A DNA stretch of 64,000 nucleotides from Chimonanthus salicifolius (GCA_013350335.1 CM023535.1:23033746-23097745), one strand, 5' to 3'. Shown: positions 1 to 13,350, counted from the first letter of the stretch. Program-made: numbers and translations. The notes: a model not told the origin generated them from the sequence alone.

Positions 1-415
1 GCATTAATTCCTCGTCATAGAGATCTGATTCACTCATCTTGGGTGCCTCCTTCTCAAGCATCCTAGCAGCATGAGACCATTCTTCATATGTTACAGCACC
101 CCGCATCATGTTCTGCCAGAATTTACGGCGGTAGGCTGACTCTGCCCGTGATCTCACATTAGTATATCTCTTCAACAACGCAATCAAAGCAACCAAAGCA
201 AGAATTCCTTGTGTGTTGCGTGGATGCAACCAGGAGATAAGTGTTATTGCTGAATCTTTTAATTTACAGAGGAAGTTCAATAAGATGATAAAAATACGAT
301 GCCTCAGATGCAACGTCGAATTGCAGAACAAGACCCGGAATGCTATGGTACGTCCCAAAATTGTCGAGGGACCAATCATGAAAGGATCTACAGGCGCTTC
401 ATTGCTAATATCCAT
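1..415 (-). CDS. SDP1: SDP1-type triacylglycerol lipase, N-terminal part of first exon (partial)
   Basis: Reading the minus strand from the ATG at 415-413 gives 138 uninterrupted codons to the window edge, so the gene continues to the left. The product begins [12 protein letters not shown], followed by [12 protein letters not shown], then FHPRN-like [52 protein letters not shown] and [11 protein letters not shown]. From memory of the family this is the N-terminus of the patatin-domain triacylglycerol lipase SUGAR-DEPENDENT1 (or SDP1-LIKE), which starts storage-oil breakdown on the oil-body surface. The hydrophobic stretch around residues 35-75 and the DUF3336 region that follows are visible. 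The patatin catalytic domain with its Ser-Asp dyad lies outside the window. The start is set by the family N-terminus. No break is seen in this part. SDP1 and SDP1-LIKE cannot be told apart here. Confidence 0.93.
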   Translation of the reverse strand, partial: MDISNEAPVDPFMIGPSTILGRTIAFRVLFCNSTLHLRHRIFIILLNFLCKLKDSAITLISWLHPRNTQGILALVALIALLKRYTNVRSRAESAYRRKFWQNMMRGAVTYEEWSHAARMLEKEAPKMSESDLYDEELM

Positions 416-1450
416 TTCTTAGGAACTAAAGCAAAACTGGACGGAGACAGAATACAGGGAAATGAAATTACAGCAATCAATGCGGCTGGAATTCGATTCA
501 GAAGGAAAAAATCAGTTTGTTCCACAGAAGCGATCACAAACTCTTTCTCTCTCTCGCTGCAAAAAAATGCAGAGCTTCCCAGAGAAAGATGGATACAGAA
601 TAAAAAGAATCGATTCTTCTTACGCTTAGACTGAAAACGAGAAATGGGTTTTCTACAGACCCAGAATTCTCAGAATCTCTCATCAACAATTGGAGAAGAA
701 AGAGAGACAAATGGGATTTTTCGTATAATGGAGAAAGAACGAAAATACTTTCAGCAAATCGACAAATGGGATTTTTCGTATAATGTAATTCAAGCAATCT
801 ATCAACAATTAAAGAAAAATTCGATCCAAATTAGGGAAAGAAAGTTTGGCCCCAAACCACGATGTTACGCAATCAGATCACCAAATCTAGAAAATTAAGG
901 AAGAGGAGCTTTTTACGCAACCCCAATTCAGGAGATCTTCCGAAAGTCGAAGAGGGAAAAATGACAGAGATCATCTTCTTATTCGTGGTGATGAGTGAAT
1001 ATGAAATCATACTCCCAGCTCTATGTTTCTCAAATCTCTCCTGAACTCAAAATATTTTAAATGAACAGATTTTTTTCCAAATCTTGAACTTTCAACAACC
1101 CAGTTCCTGATTTTGAAAAAGAATCCAAACTGATTAGTAGAAAAGGGAAATGGAAAGCTTTTCTGCCAAGCTACTTCTGCAACAAACCGCAAGAAAAAAA
1201 AAAAGTAGTCGAAGAACGGATGCCAAAGAAAAAGAAGCAAGACCCACGAAGTAAGCAAGCAGAGATTGCGACGGACTAAGTACCAGCACGACAAGCATTG
1301 ATCGAATATAAATCGGAGAGAGAGACAGATAAACAGAGAGAGAATCAAAGCAGAATGACGTCGATCCTACTAAGCAAAGACAGAGGAAATGGAAATTTTT
1401 CTATTTTCTCTTCCTTCCCATTCTCCTCTGCAAAACATGTAATTAGGAAA
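416..1450 (-). promoter_or_regulatory. leader and proximal promoter region of the SDP1-type gene
   Basis: On the minus strand this stretch upstream of the lipase ATG is rich in CT runs, typical of a plant 5' leader, with blocks around 530-560, 1320-1345 and 1400-1430. It contains a 25-bp direct repeat (706-730 and 761-785, period 55). An inverted CCAAT lies near 1470. I could not fix a transcription start, a TATA box or a leader intron. The short open frames here show no recognisable protein. Confidence 0.4.
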
Positions 1451-2951
1451 AATCGCGCCAGAGCGTGAACCAATCGCGTCGATACAATTCATGATTTATT
1501 TCTAATATTTGTAATCAATTTTGACTACGCTGCGACTGCAAAATAAGAATATAATTTTATCCTTCACATATCGACCTTCTTATCTAACATATGTCTCACG
1601 CATTTCAATAAATTGACTTTGACTTAGGCTTTAAGTAACACTATTGACCTATCTACTAAAACACTAGTTGTACAATAACATTTACAAAGATTTAATTACA
1701 AATATTCGAAGGATGAAATTACAATAATTAAAAATGTAAGTACTGTTTTATAATCAACCCACAATATAAAATCTAATTACAAAATACTTAACATTAATTT
1801 TAGGAAAAAAAATTTGTGAATCATGTTCCCTTTGTGTCATTCTTAATAGAAAAAAAAAACACACATCTATGAAAGTCTTGATTTACTCTTCTTCCGTTTG
1901 TCCTACTTTTTATCTAATTCACAATCAACTTGAATCTGATTTAAATGAACAAACTCGAATAAGCATTTGTGTCCGGCAGGTTTAGACTAGAGTTTCCTGG
2001 TTAAACGATATCAAGTTCCGGTGGACTTTTAGACCTCTTTATTTTCTTTTATATATATATATATATATATATAATTTTTTATAAATTGAAATCTAACTAT
2101 CCAGACTAAAAGCATATTTAATGACCTATCATCTTTCAAACGTCTTAAAAAATAATTTTAAGTGGCTAAAATTTGATTTTTGAATTGAAATTTTAAGTGG
2201 TGATATGTCATTAGGTCCACACTCAATCGATACGGTTAGATATTCATGTTACTGATAAGTGCAAAATTATTATATATTTTACTCCTAAATTTATATTTGT
2301 TAATTTCTCATAGTAATTAGTTTTATCTAATTAATGTGTTTTATGTGTTTTTAGGTTGGGGCAATTTCGAAACCTAAAGTGGGCTTAATTAGATGGAATT
2401 GATGAGTTTTCTCATATTGAACTTGTATTCGGGTTGATGGAAGGAAGAATAATAGAAAAAAAGAAATGAAGATTAGAATGAAAATATGGGAAGAATAAAA
2501 GAGAAAATCAAGGACTATGGCTGCTAACATAGAGAAGCCAGGGATGAGAATCGGTTGAAATCAATGAAGATAGAGATAAAAGAAGTGGAGCCAATTGCTG
2601 TATGTGGTAGGAAAGAGACAAAAAAATGCAAAGATGGCTGCCATGTAAACATACAACAAAATAGAGAATAGTAAGGAGAAAGAATGGAATGAGGAAATAG
2701 AGAATAGTAAGGAGAAAGAATGGAATGAGGAAATACAGGAAGGTGCAACGTTGATTCCTCAACACAGCAAGGAAAAAAGAAAAGGAAACTCCAGCAACGA
2801 TGGAAAGTCGGCTAACACTTTGAATCGGCTTAATTTAAAGTGGGACCCATCAGTCCTTGCTAGCCTAGAAGGCCGACCCAATGGGCAGAAATATGTGAAA
2901 TTGGGCCACTGTCAGTCCGACCGACAGCAGGTGGCTAGCTGGGCGAGTAGG
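1451..2951. other. AT-rich intergenic DNA, no gene seen
   Basis: No recognisable coding sequence or RNA gene. It holds a short (TA)n tract at about 2051-2073 and an exact tandem duplication of 36 bp at 2659-2694 and 2695-2730. The frames there are low-complexity shadows of the duplication. Confidence 0.6.
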
Positions 2952-3138
2952 TGTGGAAAAAGTCCCACATCACCGAGGAGATGAAAATTTTAGGGGTTCA
3001 AGTGGGAGCAGACCCCTAACCCATCACAACACATTTTGAGCCTGTGAGTTGGACCAGGCCCAAAGGAAAGCCATACGGCCCAGTGTGGGCCCAGAGCGGA
3101 TAATAGTCTGCGAGTCGAGTCCAGTCAGGGTTGTTACA
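2952..3138 (+). mobile_element. LTR-like remnant, 187 bp, with TCCCACATC motif
   Basis: Begins TGTGGAAAAAGTCCCACATC and ends GGGTTGTTACA, giving TG...CA ends like an LTR. The middle (tgagttggaccaggcccaaa, then cccagagcggataat) matches the repeat at 25366-25569 and partly the one at 45645-46090, so it is a dispersed family. No target duplication is visible. The TCCCACATC motif resembles the snRNA upstream element, but no RNA gene follows here. Confidence 0.5.
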
Positions 3139-3207
3139 ACTTGGACCTACATCGATAGGTGAGCTTGAAAGGGTTTGACTTGTATATAATATTTATAAAG
3201 TTTCAAC

Positions 3208-3364
3208 CTTAGAAGTCATGTTTTTTAAGACCCTTAATATTTCACATTATCTAATGGTAGAAATTCATCATGTTAAATCAATGTGCTCTAAAAGTCAAAT
3301 TGGTATTAAATTGAGGATGGGTGTAATTACATGGGTTTGAGAGGGGGTATAAATCCATTTAACC

Positions 3365-3452
<88 letters not shown>

Positions 3453-3682
3453 CAATGATCCCTTGAGAACATTTCTCATGAGACTTTCATGAGAACTTTG
3501 GTTTTTAAAGCCCACACTATACCTTATAGATCCAATCCCCCCTCACACCACCTGCCCCTATGAATTGAACCCGTACACAATTTGATACCAACTTGACTTT
3601 TAAAGCCCTTTGATCTAACTTGATAAGTTTCCACCATCAAATATATGTAAAATTTTGAGTGCCTTAAAAACATGACTTCTCT
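3208..3682. repeat. large imperfect inverted repeat around a (TA)n tract
   Basis: About 145-150 bp at 3208-3350 reappears as its reverse complement at 3534-3682. The shared blocks start with agaagtcatgttttt and include aaaagtcaaattggtat. Between the arms lie the (TA)n tract and roughly 80 bp. The structure could extrude as a cruciform or give a hairpin transcript. It is probably two inverted copies of one repeat. Confidence 0.65.
3368..3451. repeat. (TA)n microsatellite, about 42 units
   Basis: Uninterrupted alternating T and A over about 84 bp, lying between the arms of an inverted repeat. A poly Ile-Tyr frame on the minus strand is an artefact of it. Confidence 0.97.
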
Positions 3683-3797
3683 TGTCAAATTAACATAAAA
3701 TTTTATTGACACTATTTAAAAACATGACTTCTCTTATCTATATGAGCCTAAGTGGTGCCCATTGGCTATTCTCATAAAAACTTTTCTTTAGGGATCA
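3453..3797. mobile_element. possible small TIR element (MITE-like)
   Basis: The left end carries tgatcccttgagaac and the right end the approximate reverse complement (ttttctttagggatca). TAA lies at 3450-3452 and 3798-3800, which could be a Tourist-type target duplication, but the left TIR is offset by three bases. Inside, aaaacatgacttctctt occurs twice about 52 bp apart. The element overlaps one arm of the larger inverted repeat, so either view may be incomplete. Confidence 0.35.
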
Positions 3798-3800
3798 TAA

Positions 3801-6800
3801 TCTAGATCTCTTGGGTCTGATGTGCATGCATGATAGTGGCCACATGGTAAGTGACCAGGGTAGGGTGGGTTCTGTTTGAAAGGTTTTTCAAATGATGCTT
3901 TTCATACAAAATTAGGTCCATCGGGTTTTAAAAGCCATGGTTTTTAATGTCTAAAAATTAATGGTAAAAGTGTGGCCACTTTTTAATGGATTTCAATCAA
4001 ACAATGAGATCAACTCATAATAGGTTCACATTGGATAGGGGATCCAGTTTATGGGGCAGAATAGCGTGTGAGAGGGGTTTGGATGTAAGTGGGGCTCAAG
4101 TAGGCCCTAAAATGGTTTTGTCACCCGTAGGATCCAATTCACTGACAAAACTAGTTTGCATAAATTTTGGTGCAAACATTGGATTGTGGAGCTCGTATTA
4201 GATCAAATAGGATCCATTTTCCCACTCATACCCAACTACCCCTGGAAATTGCACTCGTAGCCAATGAAAACTTGAATTTTTTTTTTAGAAGGTGAGGACT
4301 ATGAGTATCCTTACACTTTAATTTGATAGGTGTTTTTGATGAATGGATTTTCTTTTGTAATTCTTTATTGTAATTATTTTCTTGAATGGGGAATGTAATT
4401 TAGCTTGGGCTTTTTTTGCATTTGATTTCTTTATTTTTCTCTCAATTGCATTTCATAGCTCATGCGTTAGGAGAATTCATTTACATTTCAACCTGAGTTT
4501 CCATTTTGTTTTAGACCATTGGAATTTCATGAACCTACTGCACTCTAAAGACAACTTCACAATTTTTTTCATACCCTCCTCTCATTTTAATGCTTTGTTT
4601 TCATGTTGACTCCTCATTAGGGTTGAAATTAAGGTCCCGCATGACTCGACTTGAGAAATGAATATGTTTGGATTATGTTTTTTATATCTCGAGTCGAGTC
4701 GAGTCGAGTTGAGAAATTTAAAAGGAATCTAACCCGACCTGACCCGAGTACACCAATTTATAAAATAGAATAATATTTTTTTAAGTCTAAATTCTAATCA
4801 CTTTAATTATCATTTTAGTTTTAAACTTTTATATATTATGTAAAATCACTTTAATTATCATTTTATTTTAAACATTTATATCTTATGCAACACACAGTTA
4901 CACCTACGTGGTTAGCCCATTATAGAATTCTAAGTCTATATATGAGTTTAAAAAAAAAATTATTGTTATGAGATCAATAAAGTCGTGTTTTCAAATTACT
5001 TAAATATATACTTTACTCATCATCATCAATAATCAAAATAGGAATTGTCACTATGTCAATCATGAAAAATAAGTTTAATCAAATATCTTTGTTAATTTGA
5101 TTTAAGTAAATAACATAAATATTTTAAGAGAATTTTACTTTAAGTATTTATTTTATTCAATTTAAATCATTTCTTTATATAAGTACAACAACTAATTTCT
5201 TTTAAATAGAAGAGAAATGTTCATGTGTATGAGAATTTTGAAATTTTGAAATACAGTGCTTCTTTTAGTGGATAGTAGATTTGCAAGATCTAACATTCCT
5301 TCACTTAATCATTTATCTAAATAAAAACTATTATTTGTTTTTTTAGTATCATTGTTATTCTATCTGATTGTCAAATATTACATAAGTTAAAATTTAGTAA
5401 CGAAGACTAAATCACTTATCTCAACTTTTACATTGTATGAGGAACTTCTTGTTAAGAGCATGCATGCTTATAATGCAAGAAACATGCATAATTAGGTCAT
5501 ATCTATGCATGAAAATATCTTTGAAGCTCGCTGAATTTTGAAATTTTTATTTAATTTTTAAACTTTTTTTTTTAAGCCCATTCAAAATTTCTATAATATG
5601 AAATTCATAAGAAATCAACTCTATTTAAACAATAAATGTATATTTTTAATTTTTAAAATTTTAATCATGTTAAATTATTTTTTTAATACCTAATTTTTTT
5701 TACTACACTCATATTAGGTGGACTTTAATCTAAAAGAAATTGGCTAATATTTTCTTCCTTAGCTCTAGGGTGACATAATTGAGTTATAAGTTCTTATAGG
5801 TCAATGTTGAAACGTAGCTCATAAAAACGGCTGATACGTATCAGCCACGTCTCAACCTATACTTCATAGTATCAATAGATGCTGTTTTTTTTTTATAAAA
5901 AAAAAAAAAATCGGTTTTGACCAATTTTCATGTTATTTTCACCAATATGTTTGAATTTAAAAAGGTTTAAAAGCAAGTTATTTAATTTTTTAATTATTCT
6001 CATTAATTTTTTTGAGTTTCGTCTCTAAGATAATATCAAATTTTGATGTTTTTTGTAAAAATAATTTAAAGAAATAAAATTCGGTGCTTTTGGAATTCAA
6101 TAGAGATGTGCTAATATCATTCACATAGTTGGAATGTTGTATGTGTGATTTTTCAAGATTTTTTTAACAATTTGATGAAAGCCTGGATTTCTACAATACT
6201 TTTAATTTTTGAGTTTTTTGTCGAAAAAATGAATGAAATGATATACAAATATTTCTACAATTAAATTAATAGACTTTAATGTGATTGGTAGTGTTTTTAG
6301 GGTCATTGTGTAACTTTTTTAATATTCCGACATTTTTATGAAACTAAAGAAATTTTATAATATGAAATTTATAAATTGTAATAGAAATATATGTTACTAG
6401 AGGATACTTGAGAATATAAAGTTTATATTAGAAGTTTTCTCACGTTGATTTCCTTCTTTATAAAATGTTTAGATATTTTCTAAAGTTCTAAGAATTTTTC
6501 AAATTTTTAGCACGTATTAACTTTCAAAGTCTAAAACTCCAAAAAGATGACCATTTTTTTAAATATCCTCATCTTAGGTTTTCCATTTTTTCCTATTTTT
6601 CTGTAATTTCTTTTTTGTCTTTTTCTAAAACAAGAAATAAAAAAAGGAGAGAGAATGTGTATCAACGATTTACCATCCATTCGTATTGGGGAAGCATTTT
6701 TTTACCCCTTTGTTGAACTACCTGACATAATCATAGTTTAAAAATACGAAAAAAAAAAAAAATCTCAAATGAGTTGATCCAAATTGACTAAACTTGATAG

Positions 6801-7715
6801 AATTACAACTTGAGAGAGTTAACAAATTTTAGTGACCATATGTATTGGGGTAGCATTTTTTTACCCCTTTGTTGAACTACCTTGACATAACCATAGTTTT
6901 AAAATACCGAAAAAAAAAAGAAGCTCAAATGAGTTGAACAAATTGACTAAACTCGATAGAATTTCTACTTGAGCAAGTTCACAAATTTTAGTGATTTTTT
7001 TCAAAATGTGTTTAAAAATTTCGCCGAGTTATTTAATTCGATAAGATTTTGAGTTGAGCTCTGAACTTTAAGTGATTCAATTTTTTATAATCACTTGATT
7101 TAAATTGAATAAAATAAAAGGTTAATAACTATCTATATTGTTTATATAAACTAAGTAAATAAAATATTTTTATAATTAATATATCAAAAAAATTCAACTA
7201 AATATTGAATAAAACTTTCTAATAATTTAATAAAACTAATAATTACCGACTACACATGGAAGGCTGAAGAAACACACTCAAACTCAATGCAGTGGCGTGC
7301 GTGGAGCACCATGGAGTTTTTATTTAATTACAAATCAGTCCCCAATGTTTTATAAATCAGCCTGTGAATCCAATCATTCTATTGGAGGGTCAAGTTAAAT
7401 AAAGTTCAACTTGATTTAATAGTAGATAAATTCGGTCAAATCCATGCCATAAATATTATATTATAAATAACATTAAAATTAAATTAGTTTAGTTGATGAG
7501 TTGAAATAAAATTTTAAAGCAAACAATATTTTTTGAAAAAAATACGGATGTTAAATTTTTTGAAAAAAAAATATTTTAGAGTTTTTGAAACGATTTTTAA
7601 CGGTCATTGTTCATAGATTTTTTTATGAAAACTGAGGTTTGACCATTTTTTCCCTCGGAAGGTTTTTGAGAAAACCGGCCCGCAGCCGATTTTAAAAGCA
7701 CTGGCAGTGCCGCCT
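3801..7715. other. AT-rich intergenic DNA with degraded repeats, no gene seen
   Basis: No gene recognised. It contains a GAGTC minisatellite of about four units (4691-4713) and a relic of the ATCGGCCGAT/hAT-like family at about 5830-6600: ggctgatacgtatcagcc near 5830, then AT-rich sequence resembling 55690-56410. An imperfect tandem duplication with period about 161 lies at 6681-7000 (units start gtattgggg, contain gttgaactacc, and end acaaattttagtga). Confidence 0.6.
6681..7000. repeat. two-copy tandem duplication, period about 161 bp
   Basis: Copy one starts at 6681 and copy two at 6842. Both read gtattgggg(a/t)agcatttt, then gttgaactacc, an A-tract, ctcaaatgagttga, gataga and acaaattttagtga. 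They differ at several bases and in A-tract length. Non-coding. Confidence 0.8.
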
Positions 7716-9702
7716 GGGCTGCGTTTGGATGGGGGGTAATTTTTATAGGGGTTACCCCTAAGTAGGGGTCACCCTTGAGTAGGGGTGACCTTTGAATTGG
7801 AATTACCTTTATCTTGTTTGGTAATTGTTGTGGTAAAGTAAACCTTACCCTAAGGGTAAAAAATCTTATTTGGTAACTACAAACAAGGGTAACCTGATAT
7901 ATTAATTTTTTTTTTTATAAAATATAATTATAAATAATATTTATTAAGTAAATTCTAATAATGTAACTTATAATAATATTATCTAATTTCTATAAATTAT
8001 TTTTCATAATTATAATTTAAAATGAACACTTGCATTCTAATATTAAAAATATAAATAAAGATTTTTTTGATATTACTATTTTAAATCCCAATAAATAAAT
8101 AAAAAATATCAACATATCTCTTCATAAAAATTATAATTATTATTTTTTATATTATATGAATTTAATAAAAATATTAATTCTCATAAAATTATTAATATGT
8201 CAGTTTACCCCTACGTACAATTACCCCTGCTCAAGGGTAACCCCTGTAAAAATTTACCCCTCACCCAAATGCATCACATTGAAAATGTTACAGAAATTTA
8301 ATTTTTATATCATATAGATTTAATAAAATTATTAATTCTCATAAAATTGTTAATATGTCAGTTTACCCCTACGTACAATTACCCCTGCTCAAGGGTAACC
8401 CCTGTAAAAATTTACCCCTCACCCAAATGCATCACGTTGAAAATGTTGCAGAAATTTTATTTTTATATAATATAGATTTAATAAAATTATTAATTCTCAT
8501 AAAATTATTAATATGTCAGTTTACTCCTACGTACAATTACCCATGTTCAAGGGTAACCCCTGTAAAAATTTACCCCTCACCCAAATGCATCACATTGAAA
8601 ATGTTACAGAAATTTAATTTTTATATTATATAAATTTAATAAAATTATTAATTCTCATAAAATTGTTAATATGTCAGTTTACCCCTACGTACAATTACCC
8701 CTGCTCAAGGGTAATCCCTGTAAAAATTTACCCCTCACCCAAATGCATCACGTTGAAAATGTTGCAGAAATTTTATTTTTATATTATATAGATTTAATAA
8801 AATTATTAATTATCATAAAATTATTAATATGTCAGTTTACCCCTACGTACAATTACCCCTGCTTAAGGGTAACCCCTGTAAAAATTTACCCCTCACCCAA
8901 ATGCATCACATTGAAAATGTTACAGAAATTTAATTTTTATATTATATAGATTTAATAAAATTATTAATTCTCATAAAATTGTTAATATGTCAGTTTACCC
9001 CTACGTACAATTACCCCTGCTCAAGGGTAACCCCTGTAAAAATTTACCCCTCACTTAAATGCATTACGTTGAAAATGTTGACACATTTTTAAAATAATCT
9101 TCTAATAGAATAAATTGTTAATTACCCTGAAAGATATTATCATAAATCTCAAAATTTTCAGAATTTTGAGACCCTATCGAAATTTCGACAGAATCACCCC
9201 TTAAAAATAGAACATGTTGACAAATACGTTTTAGAAAATTATATAATATATAATTGAAAAATAAATGAAGGCACGGGATAAATAGGGAAAAAGTTTCCTT
9301 AAAAAATAAAAAATAAATAAAAAACCACTATTATTATTTTAAATTTCAAAAAATGAATACAAAATTCATTATATCTCTTCATAAAAAAATATAATTTGTT
9401 GTTTGGTGATATGAGATTTATCAAATGGAAATAATGGAGTGCTTTTAAAAAAAATAAAAGTCAAGTACTTACCAAAATAAATAAATAAATAAAATATATA
9501 AAAAAAAATTCATAAGTAAAAGAAGGGGGGGTGGGTAAGGAGGGGTATTCAAAAATGAATACCCCTTGCCCTGTGGGGGTATTGGAAATGGAGGGGGGAG
9601 GGGTAAAATTTGAATTTTTACCCCTCCCCCCTTGTTACCAAACGGGGGTAAGTAGGGGTAACTGGGGGTTACCCCCCCTTACCCCCCATCCAAACGCAGC
9701 CC
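7716..9702. mobile_element. TIR DNA element, 1.99 kb, GGGCTGCGTTTGGATG ends
   Basis: The left end GGGCTGCGTTTGGATGGGGG is matched by its reverse complement at 9679-9702, giving TIRs of 24 bp with inner subterminal repeats made of ggggtaac/gttacccc units. No transposase is present, so it is non-autonomous. Related shorter elements lie at 20062-20663 and 51619-52125. No clean target duplication is visible here; the 20062 copy shows TACA on both sides. I do not assign a superfamily. Confidence 0.75.
8190..9075. repeat. 158-bp tandem array (about 6 units) with 316-bp higher-order period
   Basis: The landmark atgtcagttta(c) falls at 8197, 8355, 8513, 8671, 8829 and 8987, an exact 158-bp period. 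Units alternate between two variants (cacattg...gttacag and cacgttg...gttgcag), so the true repeat is a 316-bp dimer. Each unit contains gggtaacccctgtaaaaatt and tacccctcacccaaatgca, which is the terminus of the surrounding TIR element. Two near-identical 92-codon frames (8355 and 8671) only reflect the array and are not genes. Confidence 0.93.
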
Positions 9703-11640
9703 TTTCCTACTACCCTTCTCACTCTTAGATAGGAAGGGCCTGTGTCCATTAGCCACTATTTTTATTTTTATTATAAAAATGTTAATTTTATTGGGGTTTC
9801 ACCATTTCATTGTTTTTATCAACGTAATTTGATATTATCATGATAATATAAAAAATATGATAATACTGTGATATTAATGATATTTTAAAATATTTTAAGT
9901 TATAATAATTAGTAATTATTTATTTTTTATAACTTCAATGTCGATATTGATCAATATTTTATGATTCAAAAAATTTAGATGATAAATTAGGTTTTATTTT
10001 ATGTGATAACTATCAAAGTAATTTATATATTATAATATATTTATACTTTAATGATGTCTGCTTGTGGTTATTTCAGTTTTAAGTTTTATTTTATTTTATA
10101 TTTATTATTATTATTCGATATTATATCTTGTGTGAGGTTTTCTCGATAATACCTCAATAAGAACCCTAATATTTAAAAATATCTCAATTGAAATTACCAA
10201 TTCTCGATAACATGTTAAAAAGTCTGAAATTTGTGTCTCTCTATTATTTGGAAGGCAAGAGGTGTCTTTTCATTTAATTAATTATTTGAAAGAAACGTCT
10301 TGGTGGTGAAAAACGTGACGTTGAAGAATGATTGAACGTGGACAATAATAAAACGACACGTGTCTCACGTGTGTAGTCAGAATCCAATGCATTGTTTGGT
10401 TGAATGGTTGCTTTCATACGTCCAAGATCACATGGTGGGTCCATTTATGCTCGGATGAAATCAAATCCGTGCACTTTAGACGCATGCATAAGTCTCTTCA
10501 GTCATTTTGGTGACCGCTTAGTTTAATTATAAAAATATATTTTATTTAATTATTTAATCTGATTATCAGTTATTTAACATAACAATTCTATTAAAGTACA
10601 TGAAAGATTTTCAACATTTTGGTTTTAAAATAAATTTTATTTAGAATATTTTATTAACTTGATTTACGTAAATAAAGTCTTTAATTGAAAAAGAATTCTA
10701 TTTCAGTTATTTATTTTTAATAATGTAGATACATATTTATAATATTTTTTAATTTTGATATTAACAACTATTTATTTGATCTTCCACTATCACTCAATCC
10801 AACTTGTTAGCCAAATATTATACAATCAAGTGAGGAACAAGTTATACTAATTTAGCATTGTCCTAGTAAAAATGTTTTTTTCTGTTCAGTTGATGATTAT
10901 TTGAAAACACAAGTTTGCTCTTCATAATAAAAATCTCAATGTTTTTATTATTATTCAATTAAATTATAAAATACTTATATAAGTTATCTACTTGAGTGTA
11001 CGAATTTCATATGATTTTGTTTAAAGTGAATTCAAAGTTTTCATTATGCTATTTTGTTATTTAGATGTTGAACTAAGTTAAATTGTTGACCGTTACTATT
11101 GAAAATTATTCTATATAAACCTCGATAAATAAATGTTCGATAAATTAATAACCTCGCTTAAATAATAAAATCTTCTGGTCTCAACTCGAGCCAGTGTACT
11201 AAATTAATAACCTCGCTAAATGCATAAGATAACAATTTTTGGAAATCCTTAAGGGCCCAACAAAATATAAATTAATAATTGATGAAGTACATAAAAAAAT
11301 AGCAAATAAAAACTCATAATACAGTATTGAGTAACTTTTTACTTGAGAATTCTATTTTCTCAATTCAACTCTTTCTCAAAATATGTATCTAAAGTTGTCA
11401 GCTTTTTCTTTGTACCTAAACTGAACTCAACCTAATCCTTAGTTTTTGCAATGCATACACCACCTTTGGTGTATTTTTTTTTTCATATTTTAACAACTAT
11501 TTATTTAAAATTACTACTGCTTGAAAGGCCTCTTTTAGAGAAATAGTTGGTAAAACATAATTGTTATCTGAATCATGATCATCATCGGTAGTCGTATTCA
11601 TTACCCCTTGGGCTTCTATATATTAACTTTTGACCACATC
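9703..11640. other. AT-rich intergenic DNA, no gene seen
   Basis: No coding sequence or known repeat recognised. Two G-box cores (CACGTG) lie 9 bp apart at 10357-10362 and 10366-10371. This could mark a former promoter, but no gene follows on either strand. Confidence 0.5.
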
Positions 11641-13350
11641 CATTGTGTAATAGCCCGGGTTTTTAAATCAATATATATTTTGGCTATTATTTATGTTAAT
11701 GGTTGAAATTGAAAATTTTGATGGAATAGATGTTAAATAGATCAAAATTTGGGCAATGGCTCAATTATGGTCCAATGGACCATGGATTGGAATAAGTTCA
11801 CTTAAGTGGGTCAATGATGGTTAATTGGGTCAAGGATGGTCAATTGGGTCAAATACCCATTTGGAACCCAATGGGTCAAGATGATTTAAGCTCTAAAGTA
11901 AATGGGTAGGAGGAGAATTATATGGGCTATGGGCCCAATGGTGATCCAATTAGTTGGAATGGATTGAAATGGAATTAATTAAATCACCTAAGTTAGTTAT
12001 GAATGAATCAAGATGGCATAACCAAGTAGGGCCCACCTCTACCTCATCAAGTGAGGTGGCGTGTGGACCAAGACTTAGGTAGGGTTGACCATCATGGTTG
12101 ACTTGGTCAACCATGGATAAGTCAAAGGGAATTAAGGAGGATCCAAGTGAATGAAGTTGATTTAATTAATGTAAATCATCTAAGTTTAATCTTGATTAGA
12201 CCAAGGGACATGACCGAGTGGGACCCACCTCCACCTCATCAAGTGAAGTGGCGGGTACACTAAGAATTGGTGGGGCCGACCACCATGGTTGACCAAGTCA
12301 ACCATGGGTGGATTCATGGAGGAGAATTAAGGAAATTAGATGGAATTAAATGATGTAATTAAGGGACCTAAATTAAAGTATCAAATTAATTAATGAGTTA
12401 ATTAAATACTTAGGTTAGTCAAAGGAGTCAGATGAGGAGTCAAAGGGGTAAGTCAATGGGTGATTTCATCTCATTGAAACCACCCAAACCACTCAAACAA
12501 GACACCCAAAACCGTTGGCAAGGGATGGTGGTTTCATCTCAACCACCACCACCAAAGCCATGTGAGCCCATACCCCTCCCCATGATGATGGTCAAATGGA
12601 CTTGATGGGAAGACCAAACCACCCATCTAAAGACCCCAAAACCGTTGGCATGGTGGTGGTTTCATCCCAACCACCACCACTAAGACATGTGAGCCCATGC
12701 TTGGTTGGTGCATAGAAATGATGGTGGAGTCTAGCCCAAGCAACCAAGATGAAGATGGTTTCCATCTCATTTCTCCATTCCATTCTCATCTTACTCTCTC
12801 TCCCTCTCTCCCTCCCTCTCTTGGTCGATCCATACTCAAGGAGAAAGAAGAAGAAGCTTAGAAGAAAAGAGGGAAAAACTAGGCTTGGCCGACCACCACT
12901 TCAAGACCTAAGGCTTGAGATATTTTTCCCATCCTCTCCTCCCCTTCCTCTCTCAAACCCACTCCATCATTGACCGATCCAAACCTTGATGATCTCATTT
13001 TGATCAAGCACATCTTGGCCGAAAATCAAGGAGAAGAAGAAAGGAGAAAGACAAAGGATCCAAGAGGAGAAAGAAGAGCCGGGGGAGCAGCCGGATTGGT
13101 AAGTATCTCCAAACAAGATTTTACATTTTTTAAGGGTTAAAAAGAGATCATGGAATCTATTTTCTTGGATTAAATGATGGCCAAAATATTATGGGCCATG
13201 GATCTAAAATCCATCAAAGGAAAGGATGAGAAATGGACAAACCCTAATGGGTGAGATGGGTTAAGAAAAATAAATGGACATTAAGGACATTATGTATTAA
13301 GATTTATTTAAGCATGGAAGTATGGATTTTTGAAGGAATCATAGGCCATA

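Noticed and set aside
213..634. Plus-strand frames over the lipase exon
   Set aside because: Shadows of the minus-strand SDP1-type exon, which has strong family similarity.
2960..2972. USE of another snRNA gene
   Set aside because: The motif lies inside an LTR-like repeat, lacks the final G, and no snRNA or TATA-like box at the right distance follows.
3327..3515. Minus-strand frame with a long Ile-Tyr run
   Set aside because: It is the translation of the (TA)n microsatellite.
8355..8949. Two nearly identical 92-codon frames
   Set aside because: They follow the 158/316-bp tandem array exactly; the identity is that of the repeat, and the protein has no recognisable family.
8190..9075. CRISPR-like regular repeats
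   Set aside because: Units are contiguous tandem repeats without unique spacers, inside a plant transposon.
10357..10371. Promoter defined by two G-boxes
   Set aside because: No gene found on either side within 1 kb; two CACGTG words alone are weak evidence.
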